DNA of 64,000 nt from Dactylosporangium aurantiacum. Lineage in GTDB: Bacteria > Actinomycetota > Actinomycetes > Mycobacteriales > Micromonosporaceae. The translations under genes were made by a program, and so were the position numbers. Below, piece by piece: positions 54,892 to 64,000 of the stretch. The stretch spans positions 62,001 through 126,000 of the forward strand of contig NZ_JNYJ01000009.1 in the NCBI RefSeq assembly GCF_000716715.1, given 5' to 3'. Numbering within the stretch: position 1 is the first letter of the stretch; every line of letters begins with the position of its first letter. Under the pieces are notes generated by a model. The model searched no databases. It was not told where the DNA came from and worked only from the letters and a program-made list of their open reading frames with translations.

Positions 54892-56463
54892 ATGAGCGAG
54901 GACGCCGCTGACATCCTTGTGGTCGACGACAGCCCGTCGAAGCGGTACGTGATCACCAGCTGGCTGCGCCGCGACGGGCACCGGGTCGTCGAGGCGGCGA
55001 CCGGCACGGAGGCCCTGGCCCTGCTGCACGGCGGTCCGGACGGCGTCGCCCCGGGCACCGAGCTGGTCGTGCTCGACGTGCGGCTGCCCGACATCGACGG
55101 TTTCGAGGTCGCCGAGCGGATCAAGGAGGACCCGCGGACCACCGCGGTCCCGGTCATCCACATCTCCGCGACCGCGGTGCACGCGGTGGACCGCACCCAG
55201 GGCCTCAACCGGGGCGCGGACGCCTACCTCGCCGAGCCGATCGACCCGGACGAGCTGCTGGCCACGGTCCGGGCGAAGCTGCGGGAGTACCGGGCCCGCC
55301 GCCGCGCCGAGCGCCTCGCCGGGCGGCTCACCCGGCTGGTGGACACCACGACCGCGTTCAACGCCACGACGAGCCTGCCGGACCTGCTGCTGGCCGCCGC
55401 CACCGGCGCCGCGCGGGTCTTCGACGGCCCGGCCGCCGTCGCCGCCTCGTCGGAGGAGACCGGCCCGATCGCGGTGCAGGTCGACGCCGTGGCCGGCGAG
55501 CCGCAGGTGCGTGCGGCGATGCGCGAGGCGTACGACTACGATCCGCTCGACGGGCAGGCCGGCACCGTGCTGTTCCGGCAGGAGACCGGCCCGTGGTGGC
55601 CCGGCGCGGTGTGGCGGCTGGTGGCCCGCGCCAAGCCGGGCCGGGAGCCGCTGCACGTGGCGGTGCCCGCCGACGGGTTCCTCGACGACGACGCGGACCT
55701 GCTGCGCCAGTTCGGCCAGGCGGTCGCGCTCGCGGTGGAGGCGCTGCGCAGCTACGACGAGGAGCGGCGCACCGCGATCATGCTGCAGCAGAGCATGCTG
55801 CCGCAGCGGCTGCCGACCGTGCCCGGGGTGCAGCTGGCGGTGCGGTACCGGCCGGCGAGCGAGCACGCGTCCGTCGGCGGCGACTTCTACGAGATCATGG
55901 TGGTCGACGGGCAGCTCGTCGCGGCGATCGGCGACGTCGCGGGGCACTCGCTGCGGGCCGCGACGATCATGGCGGAGGTCCGGCACGCGTTGCGCGCGTA
56001 CCTGGTCGAGGACGCCTCGCCGGGGCCGAGCATGGAGCGGCTCAACCGGATGATGCTGCGGCTGCTGCCGGAGGAGATCGCCACGATGTGCCTGCTGAGC
56101 ATGGACCCGGCCAGCGGGCGGGTCCGGCTCACCAACGCGGGGCACCCGCCGCCGCTGCGGGTCCTCGACGGGCAGGTCACCCAGGTCCTGGGCCGGGTCG
56201 CGCTGCTGGGCGTGCCGACGCCGCACGACACCGAGACGCCGCTGACGCTGGCGCCGGGGGAGACCCTGGTGATGGTCACCGACGGGCTCATCGAGTCGCG
56301 CGGGCACACGTTCAACGAGGGCCTGGAGGCGCTGTGCGTCGCGGTCGCCGACGCCGAGGCGGACCTGGAGCAGTTCTGCGACCGGCTGCTCGCCGACCTC
56401 GGGGCCGGCTCCCGCGACGACGACGTGGCCCTGCTCGTGATCCGCCGGGTGGATTTCCCCTGA
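54892..56463 (+). CDS. receiver-GAF-PP2C response regulator/phosphatase (RsbU-like)
   Basis: This 523-residue protein has a receiver domain (DILVVDDSPSKRYVI, phospho-Asp in VVLDVRLPDIDG), a GAF-like middle and a SpoIIE-type PP2C domain (VGGDFYEIMVVDG, AIGDVAGHSLRAA, TNAGHPPPLRVL, MVTDGLIESR, DDDVALLVI). It is the likely output phosphatase, dephosphorylating an anti-anti-sigma factor when activated by RsbT or by phosphorylation from the hybrid kinase. The sigma factor and its anti-sigma pair are not in this window. It ends the operon. Confidence 0.9.
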   Translation: MSEDAADILVVDDSPSKRYVITSWLRRDGHRVVEAATGTEALALLHGGPDGVAPGTELVVLDVRLPDIDGFEVAERIKEDPRTTAVPVIHISATAVHAVDRTQGLNRGADAYLAEPIDPDELLATVRAKLREYRARRRAERLAGRLTRLVDTTTAFNATTSLPDLLLAAATGAARVFDGPAAVAASSEETGPIAVQVDAVAGEPQVRAAMREAYDYDPLDGQAGTVLFRQETGPWWPGAVWRLVARAKPGREPLHVAVPADGFLDDDADLLRQFGQAVALAVEALRSYDEERRTAIMLQQSMLPQRLPTVPGVQLAVRYRPASEHASVGGDFYEIMVVDGQLVAAIGDVAGHSLRAATIMAEVRHALRAYLVEDASPGPSMERLNRMMLRLLPEEIATMCLLSMDPASGRVRLTNAGHPPPLRVLDGQVTQVLGRVALLGVPTPHDTETPLTLAPGETLVMVTDGLIESRGHTFNEGLEALCVAVADAEADLEQFCDRLLADLGAGSRDDDVALLVIRRVDFP

Positions 56464-56524
56464 ACCGGTTGCACGGCGGCCCGTCACCGCACAGGCTGCG
56501 GTGAGACGAACGGGGGGCTTCATC

Positions 56525-56785
56525 ATGGCGGTCTGTGAGACCTGCGGCAACGACTACTACATGGCGTTCGAGATCCGGACGGTCGGCGGCGGCGTGCACG
56601 TCTTCGACTCCTTCGAGTGCGCGATCCACCGGCTCGCGCCGGTCTGCGAGCACTGCGGCACCAGGATCATCGGGCACGGCGCGGAGGTGTCCGGGAGCTT
56701 CTACTGCAGCGCGCACTGCGCCCGCACCGCCGACCAGACGCTCGGGCTGGAGATCCGCGACACGGTGGGGGCGTACCCCGCGTGA
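56525..56785 (+). CDS. small cysteine/histidine-rich, probably zinc-binding protein
   Basis: An 86-residue protein with paired metal-ligand motifs: CETC (4-7), CAIH (32-35), CEHC (41-44), H51, and CSAHC (61-65). Two or more zinc sites of ribbon or treble-clef type are likely. The ATG at 56525 follows GGGGGG. It resembles small prokaryotic metallothionein-like or zinc-ribbon proteins; function unknown. It follows the stressosome operon by 61 bp and may be co-transcribed. Confidence 0.7.
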   Translation: MAVCETCGNDYYMAFEIRTVGGGVHVFDSFECAIHRLAPVCEHCGTRIIGHGAEVSGSFYCSAHCARTADQTLGLEIRDTVGAYPA

Positions 56786-56862
56786 GCGTGCCCGGTGCCC
56801 CGCATGATTGGGTTTCCAAGCAGCAGGGCATTCGATGAGGCACGCGTCGCGGAGGAGCAGCA

Positions 56863-57618
56863 GTGGTGGTCCTGGGTATCGACATCGGCGGTTCGGGCAT
56901 CAAGGGGGCGCCGGTCGACCTGGCGACCGGTGAGTTCACCGCCGAACGGCACCGCATCGAGACCCCGCAGCCCGCGGACACCACTGCCGTCGTGCGGACG
57001 GTCGCGGAGGTCGTCGCGCACTTCCCGCCGGCGAGCAGCGTCGGCATCACGTTCCCGGCGGTGGTCCAGCACGGCGTGACGAAGACCGCCGCCAACGTCG
57101 ACGCCTCGTGGGTCGACGCGCCCGCGGAGCAGCTGTTCAGCGACGCGCTGGGCCGGCCGGTGACGGTCCTCAACGACGCCGACGCCGCCGGGGTCGCCGA
57201 GATGGAGTACGGCGCCGGCAAGGGCGTCGGCGGGCTGGTGGTCATGGTGACCCTCGGCACGGGCATCGGCAGCGCCCTGTTCATCGACGGGCGGCTGGTG
57301 CCCAACACCGAGTTCGGCCACCTGCAGCTGACCGGGCTGCACCTGCACGGCGGCGACGCGGAGGACTACGCCTCCGACCGTGTCCGCGAGGCCGAGGACC
57401 TGAGCTGGCCGGACTGGGCCGAGCGGGTCCAGGTGTACCTGCGGCATCTGCACGCGCTGCTGTGGCCGGATCTGATCATCATCGGCGGCGGCGTGAGCAA
57501 GAAGACCGACAAGTGGCTGCACCACGTGTCGGTGCCCACGAAGGTCGTCCCGGCGGCCCTGCAGAACAACGCCGGCATCGTCGGCGCGGCGCTGCTGGCC
57601 TCCAGACGGGCGCATTGA
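56863..57618 (+). CDS. ppgK: polyphosphate glucokinase
   Basis: This 251-residue ROK-family kinase phosphorylates glucose with polyphosphate (and ATP), as in other actinobacteria. Motifs: phosphate-binding GIDIGGSGIKGA, VTKTAANVD and the polyphosphate-associated SKKTDKWLHHV, VLNDADAAGVAEMEYG with the catalytic Asp, and VTLGTGIGSALF. The zinc-binding His is in EFGHLQL. GTG 56863 has GGAGG upstream. Confidence 0.92.
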   Translation: MVVLGIDIGGSGIKGAPVDLATGEFTAERHRIETPQPADTTAVVRTVAEVVAHFPPASSVGITFPAVVQHGVTKTAANVDASWVDAPAEQLFSDALGRPVTVLNDADAAGVAEMEYGAGKGVGGLVVMVTLGTGIGSALFIDGRLVPNTEFGHLQLTGLHLHGGDAEDYASDRVREAEDLSWPDWAERVQVYLRHLHALLWPDLIIIGGGVSKKTDKWLHHVSVPTKVVPAALQNNAGIVGAALLASRRAH

Positions 57619-57656
57619 CGCCGGCACCGGCCGCCGGGGTGCGCGCATAGGGCACG

Positions 57657-59315
57657 ATGGGTCCCATGGGGGACGCGCCCGCGCCGTTGCGTGCCGGGGA
57701 CCCGACCGCGGTCGGGTCCTACCGGCTGCTCGGCGTGCTCGGCGTCGGCGGCATGGGCACCGTCTACCTCGCCGCCGGGCCTGACGAGCGCCGGGTCGCG
57801 CTGAAGGTCATCAATCCGGTGTGGCACGGCGACCCGCAGTTCCGGCAGCGGTTCGCGGCCGAGGCCGCCGCCGCGTCGCGGGTCGCCGGCTTCTGCACCG
57901 CGCGGGTGCTCGACGTGGCCCTGGACGGGCCGGTGCCGCACCTGGTGACCGAGTACGTCCCGGGGCCGTCCCTGCACGACTACGCGACCGTCAACGGCCC
58001 GCTCGGCGGGCAGGTCGAGGCGGTCGCCGTGGGCGTCGCCGCGGCGCTGACCGCGATCCACGCCGTCGGGCTCGTGCACGCCGACCTGAGCCCGCGCAAC
58101 GTGCTGCTGTCGCCGTTCGGCCCGAAGGTCATCGACTTCGGCGTGGCCCGCCCGTCGCGCCACAGCGGCCCGGTCGGGCAGCTGTTCGGCACGCCCGGCT
58201 GGCTCGCGCCCGAGCAGGAGCGGGGCGCCCCGCCGAGCCAGGCGTCCGACGTGTACGCGTGGGGCGTCCTCGTCGCGTGGGCGGGCACGGGCGTCATGCC
58301 GGCCGGTGCGGTGCCGGCGGGGCTGGCGCCGGGGCTCGCCGAGATCGTCGGCCGGGCGCTGCGGCACGACCCGGCCGCCCGCCCGTCGGCCCGCCAGATC
58401 CTCCTGGCGCTCGTCGGCGACGACGACCCCGCCGCGGTGCACGTCACCTCCCCCCGCGCCGATCCGGGCCGCCACGGCGGTCCTGGGGGCCCTGCCGGCG
58501 CCACCGCGACGGTGCGGGGCGCGGCGCCGCCCAGGCCGGCGGGTCGCCGGCCGGGCCGGTTCGCGCCCGGCGCGGCGCCCGTCGTGCCGGTGTCGCCGAC
58601 CGCGGTGCACGGCGCGCACCCGGCCGGGGTGCCGGTGTCGCCGGTGCCGGTGAGCCCGACGATGCTCGACCCGGCCGCCGGGACGGGGTTCGCGGCCGGT
58701 CACGGCGGCGCGGGAGGGCCGCGGCTGCCGCTGCCGCCGGTGCCCCCGCCGCCGCGCGGGCGCCCGCGCCGCGTCGGGCAGGCGGTGAGCGCCGTGGTCG
58801 CGGTGCTCATCGTGCTCGGCTGCCTGTGGGGCGTGTTCAACCTCGCCGGCTCCGCCGGCTCCGGCGACCCGCAGGCCGGGCCGAGCAGCGCGGCGCCGGC
58901 GAGCAAGGCGCCGTCGCGCCGGCCGAGCCCGGTGGCGACCGACGGCGGGGTCCGCTTCACCGTCGTCGGCTTCGAGTGCGGCGCCGCCCAGGTCGGGCAG
59001 TGGCCGGTGGTCAAGCAGGCGCAGGGCCAGTTCTGCCTGGTGGAGCTGAAGGTGGAGAACCTCGGCACCGGCGGCACCCGCATCTGGCAGGGCTCGCAGC
59101 GGCTGCGGGACACCGAGGGCAACGAGCACAAGCCCGACGAGTGGTCGTGGCTCTACAACGAGGCGACCCGGCCGCTCTACGGCGAGATCAAAGCGGGCAA
59201 ACCGGTCGTCGGCACGCTCGTCTTCGACGTGCCGAAGGGTCTCAGCTTCGACGTGCTGGTCGTCAAGCAGCAGCCGCTGAGCTCCGGCACGGTCATCCGC
59301 CTGCCCGGCCGGTAG
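57657..59315 (+). CDS. Ser/Thr protein kinase with extracellular DUF4352-like domain
   Basis: The N-terminal 260 residues are a PknB-like kinase ([32 protein letters not shown]). The catalytic loop reads [14 protein letters not shown] Arg is Ala and the loop Lys of DLKPxN is Ser, while the catalytic Asp and Asn are kept, so activity may be weak or unusual. A Pro/Ala linker, one membrane helix ([19 protein letters not shown]) and an extracellular beta domain of the DUF4352 type ([19 protein letters not shown]) follow. Met at 57666 is an alternative start. Operator-like bases overlap its stop codon. Confidence 0.85.
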   Translation: MGPMGDAPAPLRAGDPTAVGSYRLLGVLGVGGMGTVYLAAGPDERRVALKVINPVWHGDPQFRQRFAAEAAAASRVAGFCTARVLDVALDGPVPHLVTEYVPGPSLHDYATVNGPLGGQVEAVAVGVAAALTAIHAVGLVHADLSPRNVLLSPFGPKVIDFGVARPSRHSGPVGQLFGTPGWLAPEQERGAPPSQASDVYAWGVLVAWAGTGVMPAGAVPAGLAPGLAEIVGRALRHDPAARPSARQILLALVGDDDPAAVHVTSPRADPGRHGGPGGPAGATATVRGAAPPRPAGRRPGRFAPGAAPVVPVSPTAVHGAHPAGVPVSPVPVSPTMLDPAAGTGFAAGHGGAGGPRLPLPPVPPPPRGRPRRVGQAVSAVVAVLIVLGCLWGVFNLAGSAGSGDPQAGPSSAAPASKAPSRRPSPVATDGGVRFTVVGFECGAAQVGQWPVVKQAQGQFCLVELKVENLGTGGTRIWQGSQRLRDTEGNEHKPDEWSWLYNEATRPLYGEIKAGKPVVGTLVFDVPKGLSFDVLVVKQQPLSSGTVIRLPGR

Positions 59316-59324
59316 AGCGCTTTC
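59315..59324 (+). promoter_or_regulatory. isolated LacI-type half operator after the kinase gene
   Basis: GAGCGCTTTC at the kinase stop codon is the inverse of the GAAAGCGCTC box found before the LacI gene (59522-59531). A related GAGCGCTTGG lies near 59,395. Confidence 0.35.
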
Positions 59325-59443
59325 GCGACAGCCCCGCGACGCCGGGGCGAGCGCCCGCGCGCCGGCGTGCTGCCGAGCAAACACCACGGCCGGAGCGCTT
59401 GGCAAGCTTTTCCCGGACGTTAACTTTCGTTACCACCGTGTTA

Positions 59444-59473
59444 TTGACACCACAGTCCGCGATCAGATTTAGT
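59444..59473 (+). promoter_or_regulatory. sigma-70-type promoter of the LacI-family gene
   Basis: TTGACA (59444-59449) and TTTAGT (59468-59473) are separated by 18 bp. Transcription would begin about 59480, inside the first palindromic box. The segment is unusually A/T-rich for this DNA. Confidence 0.6.
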
Positions 59474-59478
59474 GTGCC

Positions 59479-59533
59479 GGAACCGGTTGCGGAACCGGTT
59501 CCAGAAAACGCTCTCTTGCCAGAAAGCGCTCTC
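59479..59533 (+). promoter_or_regulatory. operator array: two GGAACCGGTT boxes and two AGAAARCGCTCTC boxes
   Basis: GGAACCGGTTGC (59479-59490) is followed directly by GGAACCGGTTCC (59491-59502), a perfect 12-bp palindrome with central CG as is typical of LacI-family operators. AGAAAACGCTCTC (59503-59515) and AGAAAGCGCTCTC (59521-59533) form an 18-bp-spaced direct repeat. The array covers the predicted transcription start and leader, so autorepression is likely. Confidence 0.6.
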
Positions 59534-59550
59534 ACAGAGAGGATCGCGGC

Positions 59551-60552
59551 GTGCCGATCACCATCGCCGATGTCGCGTCCCGTGCCGGGGTCAGCAAGAC
59601 CACCGTCTCGCGGGTGCTCAACGGCAAAGGAGAGGTCGACGAGTCGACCGCGGCACGGGTGCGGAGGGTCATCGACGAGCTGGGCTACACGCCCAGCGCG
59701 CGGGCGGTCAACCTCGCCCGTGGGCACACCAGGGTCATCGGGATGTTGGTGCCGTCGCTGATCTGGCCGTGGATGGGCGAGATCGTGCAGGGAGCGGTGG
59801 ATGTCGTCGAGGCGGAGGGTTACGGGTTGCTGCTGTTCACGTGCAACCGTGGCGCCGAGTCCATGCGGCAGTTCTCCGCGCAGGTCTCCGGCAAGGCCTT
59901 CGACGGCCTGCTGGCGATCGAGCCGGAGGGCACCCTGGACTACCTCGCCGACCTGTACGCCGGCGGCCTGCCGGTGGTGCTCATCGACGACCGCGGGGAC
60001 AAACCGCTCATGCCGTCGGTGGGGACCACCAACCGGGCCGGCGGGGCGCTCGCCGCCCGGCACCTGCTCGAGATCGGCCGGCGGCGCCCGCTCGTCATCA
60101 CCGGATCCGAGAAGTTCGGCTGCACCCAGGACCGGCTCGGCGGCTTCGTGGACGTGTTCGCGGCCGCCGGACACCCGGTCGACCCGCGGTTCGTGATGGA
60201 GGGCGATTTCACGTACGACTGCGGCGCCCAGGCGATCCGGCAGGCGCTGGGTCTGGGCCTCGAGTTCGACGCCGTCTTCGCCCACAACGACCTGTCCGCC
60301 GCCGGTGCCCTCCAGGCGCTGCGCCAGGCGGGCCGCACGGTGCCGGGAGATGTCGCCCTCGTGGGCTTCGACGACATCGTCCACGCCGCGCACACCGAGC
60401 CCCCGCTCACGACCATCCGGCAGCCGATGCGGCAGATGGGCGAGACGGCGGCCCGGAGGCTCATCGCACACTTCGACGGCACGCCGTTGACGAGTGAGCC
60501 CAACATCCTGTCCACCACGCTCGTCGTGCGGTCCTCGACCGTGCCGGCGTAG
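59551..60552 (+). CDS. LacI-family sugar-responsive repressor
   Basis: This 333-residue regulator has the LacI HTH and hinge ([40 protein letters not shown]) and a periplasmic-binding-protein-like sensor domain ([26 protein letters not shown]). GTG 59551 follows GAGAGGA. It precedes a solute-binding protein and ABC transporter genes and has an operator array at its own promoter, so it probably controls uptake of an oligosaccharide that acts as inducer. Confidence 0.92.
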   Translation: MPITIADVASRAGVSKTTVSRVLNGKGEVDESTAARVRRVIDELGYTPSARAVNLARGHTRVIGMLVPSLIWPWMGEIVQGAVDVVEAEGYGLLLFTCNRGAESMRQFSAQVSGKAFDGLLAIEPEGTLDYLADLYAGGLPVVLIDDRGDKPLMPSVGTTNRAGGALAARHLLEIGRRRPLVITGSEKFGCTQDRLGGFVDVFAAAGHPVDPRFVMEGDFTYDCGAQAIRQALGLGLEFDAVFAHNDLSAAGALQALRQAGRTVPGDVALVGFDDIVHAAHTEPPLTTIRQPMRQMGETAARRLIAHFDGTPLTSEPNILSTTLVVRSSTVPA

Positions 60553-60678
60553 CCCGAGCGCACCACCCAGCACCACCGACACCGCACCAAAGGGCGGGAC
60601 CTGCCGCAAGAAGGCCCCGTCGTCATACCCCGAATGACCGCCCCACCTGTCGATCCAGGTACGTAAGGAGACACCCCC

Positions 60679-62352
<1,674 letters not shown>

Positions 62353-62368
62353 CCGGTCGCAAGTGACA

Positions 62369-62408
62369 CCGCTCCCCGGGTGGCCCGCGCGGGCCACCCG
62401 GGGAGCGG
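62369..62408 (+). terminator. hairpin between binding-protein and ATPase genes
   Basis: Perfect 20-bp inverted repeat halves (62369-62388, 62389-62408) with no spacer, so a stem of about 18 bp with a four-base loop, begin 16 bases after the stop codon. In ABC operons such hairpins often give partial termination and protect the binding-protein mRNA. Confidence 0.75.
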
Positions 62409-62445
62409 CACCCCGTGACCACACCCCTAAGACAGGAACATCGGC

Positions 62446-63579
62446 ATGACGTTGAGCGAAAGCGCGGCGGCGCCGGTCGGCGAGGTGGTGCTGGAGGCCG
62501 TCGGCCTGACCAAGCATTTCCCCGTCCGCAGGCGGCTGCGTGACCTCTTCTCCGGCACCAAGGCAGCGGTCCACGCGGTGGACGACGTCTCCTTCACCCT
62601 GCGACGGGGCAGGGTCACGGCACTGGTCGGCGAGTCCGGCTCCGGCAAGTCCACCGTCGCCCGGCTGCTCGCGCAGCTCTACCCGCGCACCGGCGGCGAC
62701 ATCCTGCTGCACGGCAAGTCGACCACCGTCAAGGGCGGCCGCGGCTTCCGCAGCTACGTCAAGCGCGTGCAGCTCATCTTCCAGGACCCCTTCGGCTCGC
62801 TCAACCCCGTGCACACCGTGCGCTACCACCTGACCCGGTCGCTGAAGATCCACGGCAACGCCGGCAGGACCGCCGCCGACCTCGAGGCGGCCCTGGCCAA
62901 CCTGCTCACCCGGGTCAGCCTCACCCCGCCCGAGCGGTACGTGGACAAGTTCCCGCACGAGCTGTCCGGCGGCCAGCGCCAGCGCGTCGCGATCGCCCGC
63001 GCCCTCGGCGCCGACCCGGAGGCCCTGCTCGCCGATGAGCCGGTCTCCATGCTGGACGTGTCGATCCGGCTGGGCATCCTGAACCTGCTGCGGGACCTCA
63101 AGGAGCGGCTGAACCTCGCCATCCTGTACATCACGCACGACATCGCCTCGGCCCGCTACTTCGCCGACGAGACGATGGTGATGTACGCCGGCCGCATGGT
63201 CGAGGGCGGCGACAGCGAGACCGTCACCCAGAACCCCGCGCACCCCTACACGCGGCTGCTGATCGAGTCCGCACCCGACCCGGACCGCATCGAGGGCATC
63301 GCCGACCCGACGGTCATGGACCGCGGCAACGGCGAGCCGCCGAGCCTGATCCGGCCGCCGGCCGGCTGCCGGTTCAACCCGCGCTGCCCGCACGCCATGC
63401 CCCGCTGCAAGGTCGACCTGCCGCCGCGGCTGGAGATCGGTGACCGCGAGGGACACTGGGCCGCCTGCTGGCTGTACGACGCGGAGACCGTCGCCAAGGA
63501 GGGCATCGGCTCGGCCGCCGAGGGCAGCTCCGACATCCCCACGCCGCCGGCGCTGACGCTGACGGAGGAGGCACGATGA
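62446..63579 (+). CDS. ABC importer ATP-binding protein (DppF/OppF-like)
   Basis: This 377-residue ATPase has Walker [11 protein letters not shown]-loop [10 protein letters not shown], signature [16 protein letters not shown], Walker [13 protein letters not shown] and H-loop YITHD. The C-terminal oligopeptide-transporter extension with Cys residues ([14 protein letters not shown]) is typical of DppD/F-type subunits. Only one ATPase gene is seen before the permease; a second may follow beyond the window. Its stop overlaps the permease start. Confidence 0.93.
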   Translation: MTLSESAAAPVGEVVLEAVGLTKHFPVRRRLRDLFSGTKAAVHAVDDVSFTLRRGRVTALVGESGSGKSTVARLLAQLYPRTGGDILLHGKSTTVKGGRGFRSYVKRVQLIFQDPFGSLNPVHTVRYHLTRSLKIHGNAGRTAADLEAALANLLTRVSLTPPERYVDKFPHELSGGQRQRVAIARALGADPEALLADEPVSMLDVSIRLGILNLLRDLKERLNLAILYITHDIASARYFADETMVMYAGRMVEGGDSETVTQNPAHPYTRLLIESAPDPDRIEGIADPTVMDRGNGEPPSLIRPPAGCRFNPRCPHAMPRCKVDLPPRLEIGDREGHWAACWLYDAETVAKEGIGSAAEGSSDIPTPPALTLTEEAR

Positions 63580-64000
63580 AGTTCCTGCTGCAACGCTTCG
63601 CCTTCTACCTGTTCACGCTGTGGGCGGCGATCACCCTCAACTTCTTCATCCCGCGGGTCATGCCCGGCGACCCGGTCAGCTCCCTGATCTCCAAGAACCA
63701 GGGCAAGCTGTCCAGCGACGCGATCCACTCCCTCGAGGTGCTGTTCGGCCTCGACAAGAACCAGAGCCTGTGGGACCAGTACCTCAACTACTGGAAGCAG
63801 CTGCTGCACGGCGACCTGGGCCTGTCGTTCACGTTCTTCCCCACGTCGGTGTCCGAGGTGATCGGCCAGAGCCTGCCGTGGACGGTCGGCCTGGTCGGCA
63901 TCACCACCATCCTCAGCTTCCTCATCGGCACCGCCCTCGGCGTCGGCGCCGGCTGGAAGCGCGGCTCCTGGATCGACAGCCTGCTGCCGGCCACCACGTT
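63576..64000 (+). CDS. ABC importer permease (DppB-like), 3' end outside window
   Basis: The first 141 residues are visible. [20 protein letters not shown] is the first membrane helix, followed by [12 protein letters not shown], the conserved N-terminal motif of DppB/OppB-type permeases, an extracytoplasmic loop with [18 protein letters not shown] and the start of the transmembrane core. ATG 63576 overlaps the ATPase stop (ATGA). Confidence 0.92.
   Translation, partial: MKFLLQRFAFYLFTLWAAITLNFFIPRVMPGDPVSSLISKNQGKLSSDAIHSLEVLFGLDKNQSLWDQYLNYWKQLLHGDLGLSFTFFPTSVSEVIGQSLPWTVGLVGITTILSFLIGTALGVGAGWKRGSWIDSLLPATT

Overview
The window looks like chromosomal DNA of a high-GC, filamentous-type actinomycete, most likely a member of the Micromonosporaceae or a close relative. 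The basis is very high GC with strong third-position bias, many GTG starts, many starts placed 6-8 bases behind a TANNNT box (leaderless mRNAs), a SARP-type regulator, egtA, polyphosphate glucokinase, an actinobacterial-type Lon, and several Ser/Thr kinases. The genus is an inference.

Layout. 1-6900: end of a PAP2 phosphatase, a graveyard of decayed genes (XRE-type regulator, IS630-family element with intact terminal inverted repeats, a frameshifted membrane-protein gene), then an intact TetR/MMPL exporter pair and remnants of a VTC/CotH locus. 6900-21160: FAD monooxygenase, Ser/Thr kinase, MCP-like protein, ribokinase, a condensation-domain/PfkB-kinase pair, a DUF1479 dioxygenase divergent from a ROK regulator with shared operators, P450, small membrane protein, PQQ-type propeller protein, hemerythrin. 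21141-33050: split SARP-ATPase regulator, prs, egtA, secreted CAP protein, IS110 remnant, a degenerate flavohemoglobin-like protein with a proline-rich N-terminus, a STAND ATPase. 33250-39390: small proteins, PP2C, TetR/FAD monooxygenase pair, lon with a HAIR-like operator.

39394-43305 is a compact, lower-GC three-gene operon on the minus strand: RecF/OLD-like AAA ATPase (DUF3696-like tail), a stand-alone TOPRIM protein of DUF4435 type, and a DUF262 protein. The ATPase+TOPRIM pair resembles the PARIS anti-phage system; the translationally linked DUF262 gene makes it a candidate variant defence system and is the best lead in the window.

43375-50316: housekeeping and small genes: DUF1877, endonuclease III facing an AlkZ-like glycosylase, SUKH, a MazG-like gene whose start region is tandemly repeated, methyltransferase, malate dehydrogenase, DUF6582. 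50431-56463 is an intact stressosome operon: RsbR, RsbS, RsbT, an ATPase/PP2C fusion, a hybrid histidine kinase and a receiver-PP2C (RsbU-like) output phosphatase, with overlapping or closely spaced genes. 56525-59315: zinc-binding small protein, polyphosphate glucokinase, Ser/Thr kinase. 59444-64000: LacI regulator with an operator array, then a family-5 solute-binding lipoprotein, ATPase and first permease of an oligosaccharide/peptide ABC importer running off the end.

No rRNA, tRNA, CRISPR array or replication origin was recognised. Starts were chosen from ribosome-binding sites, TANNNT boxes and family alignments from memory; no database search was possible.
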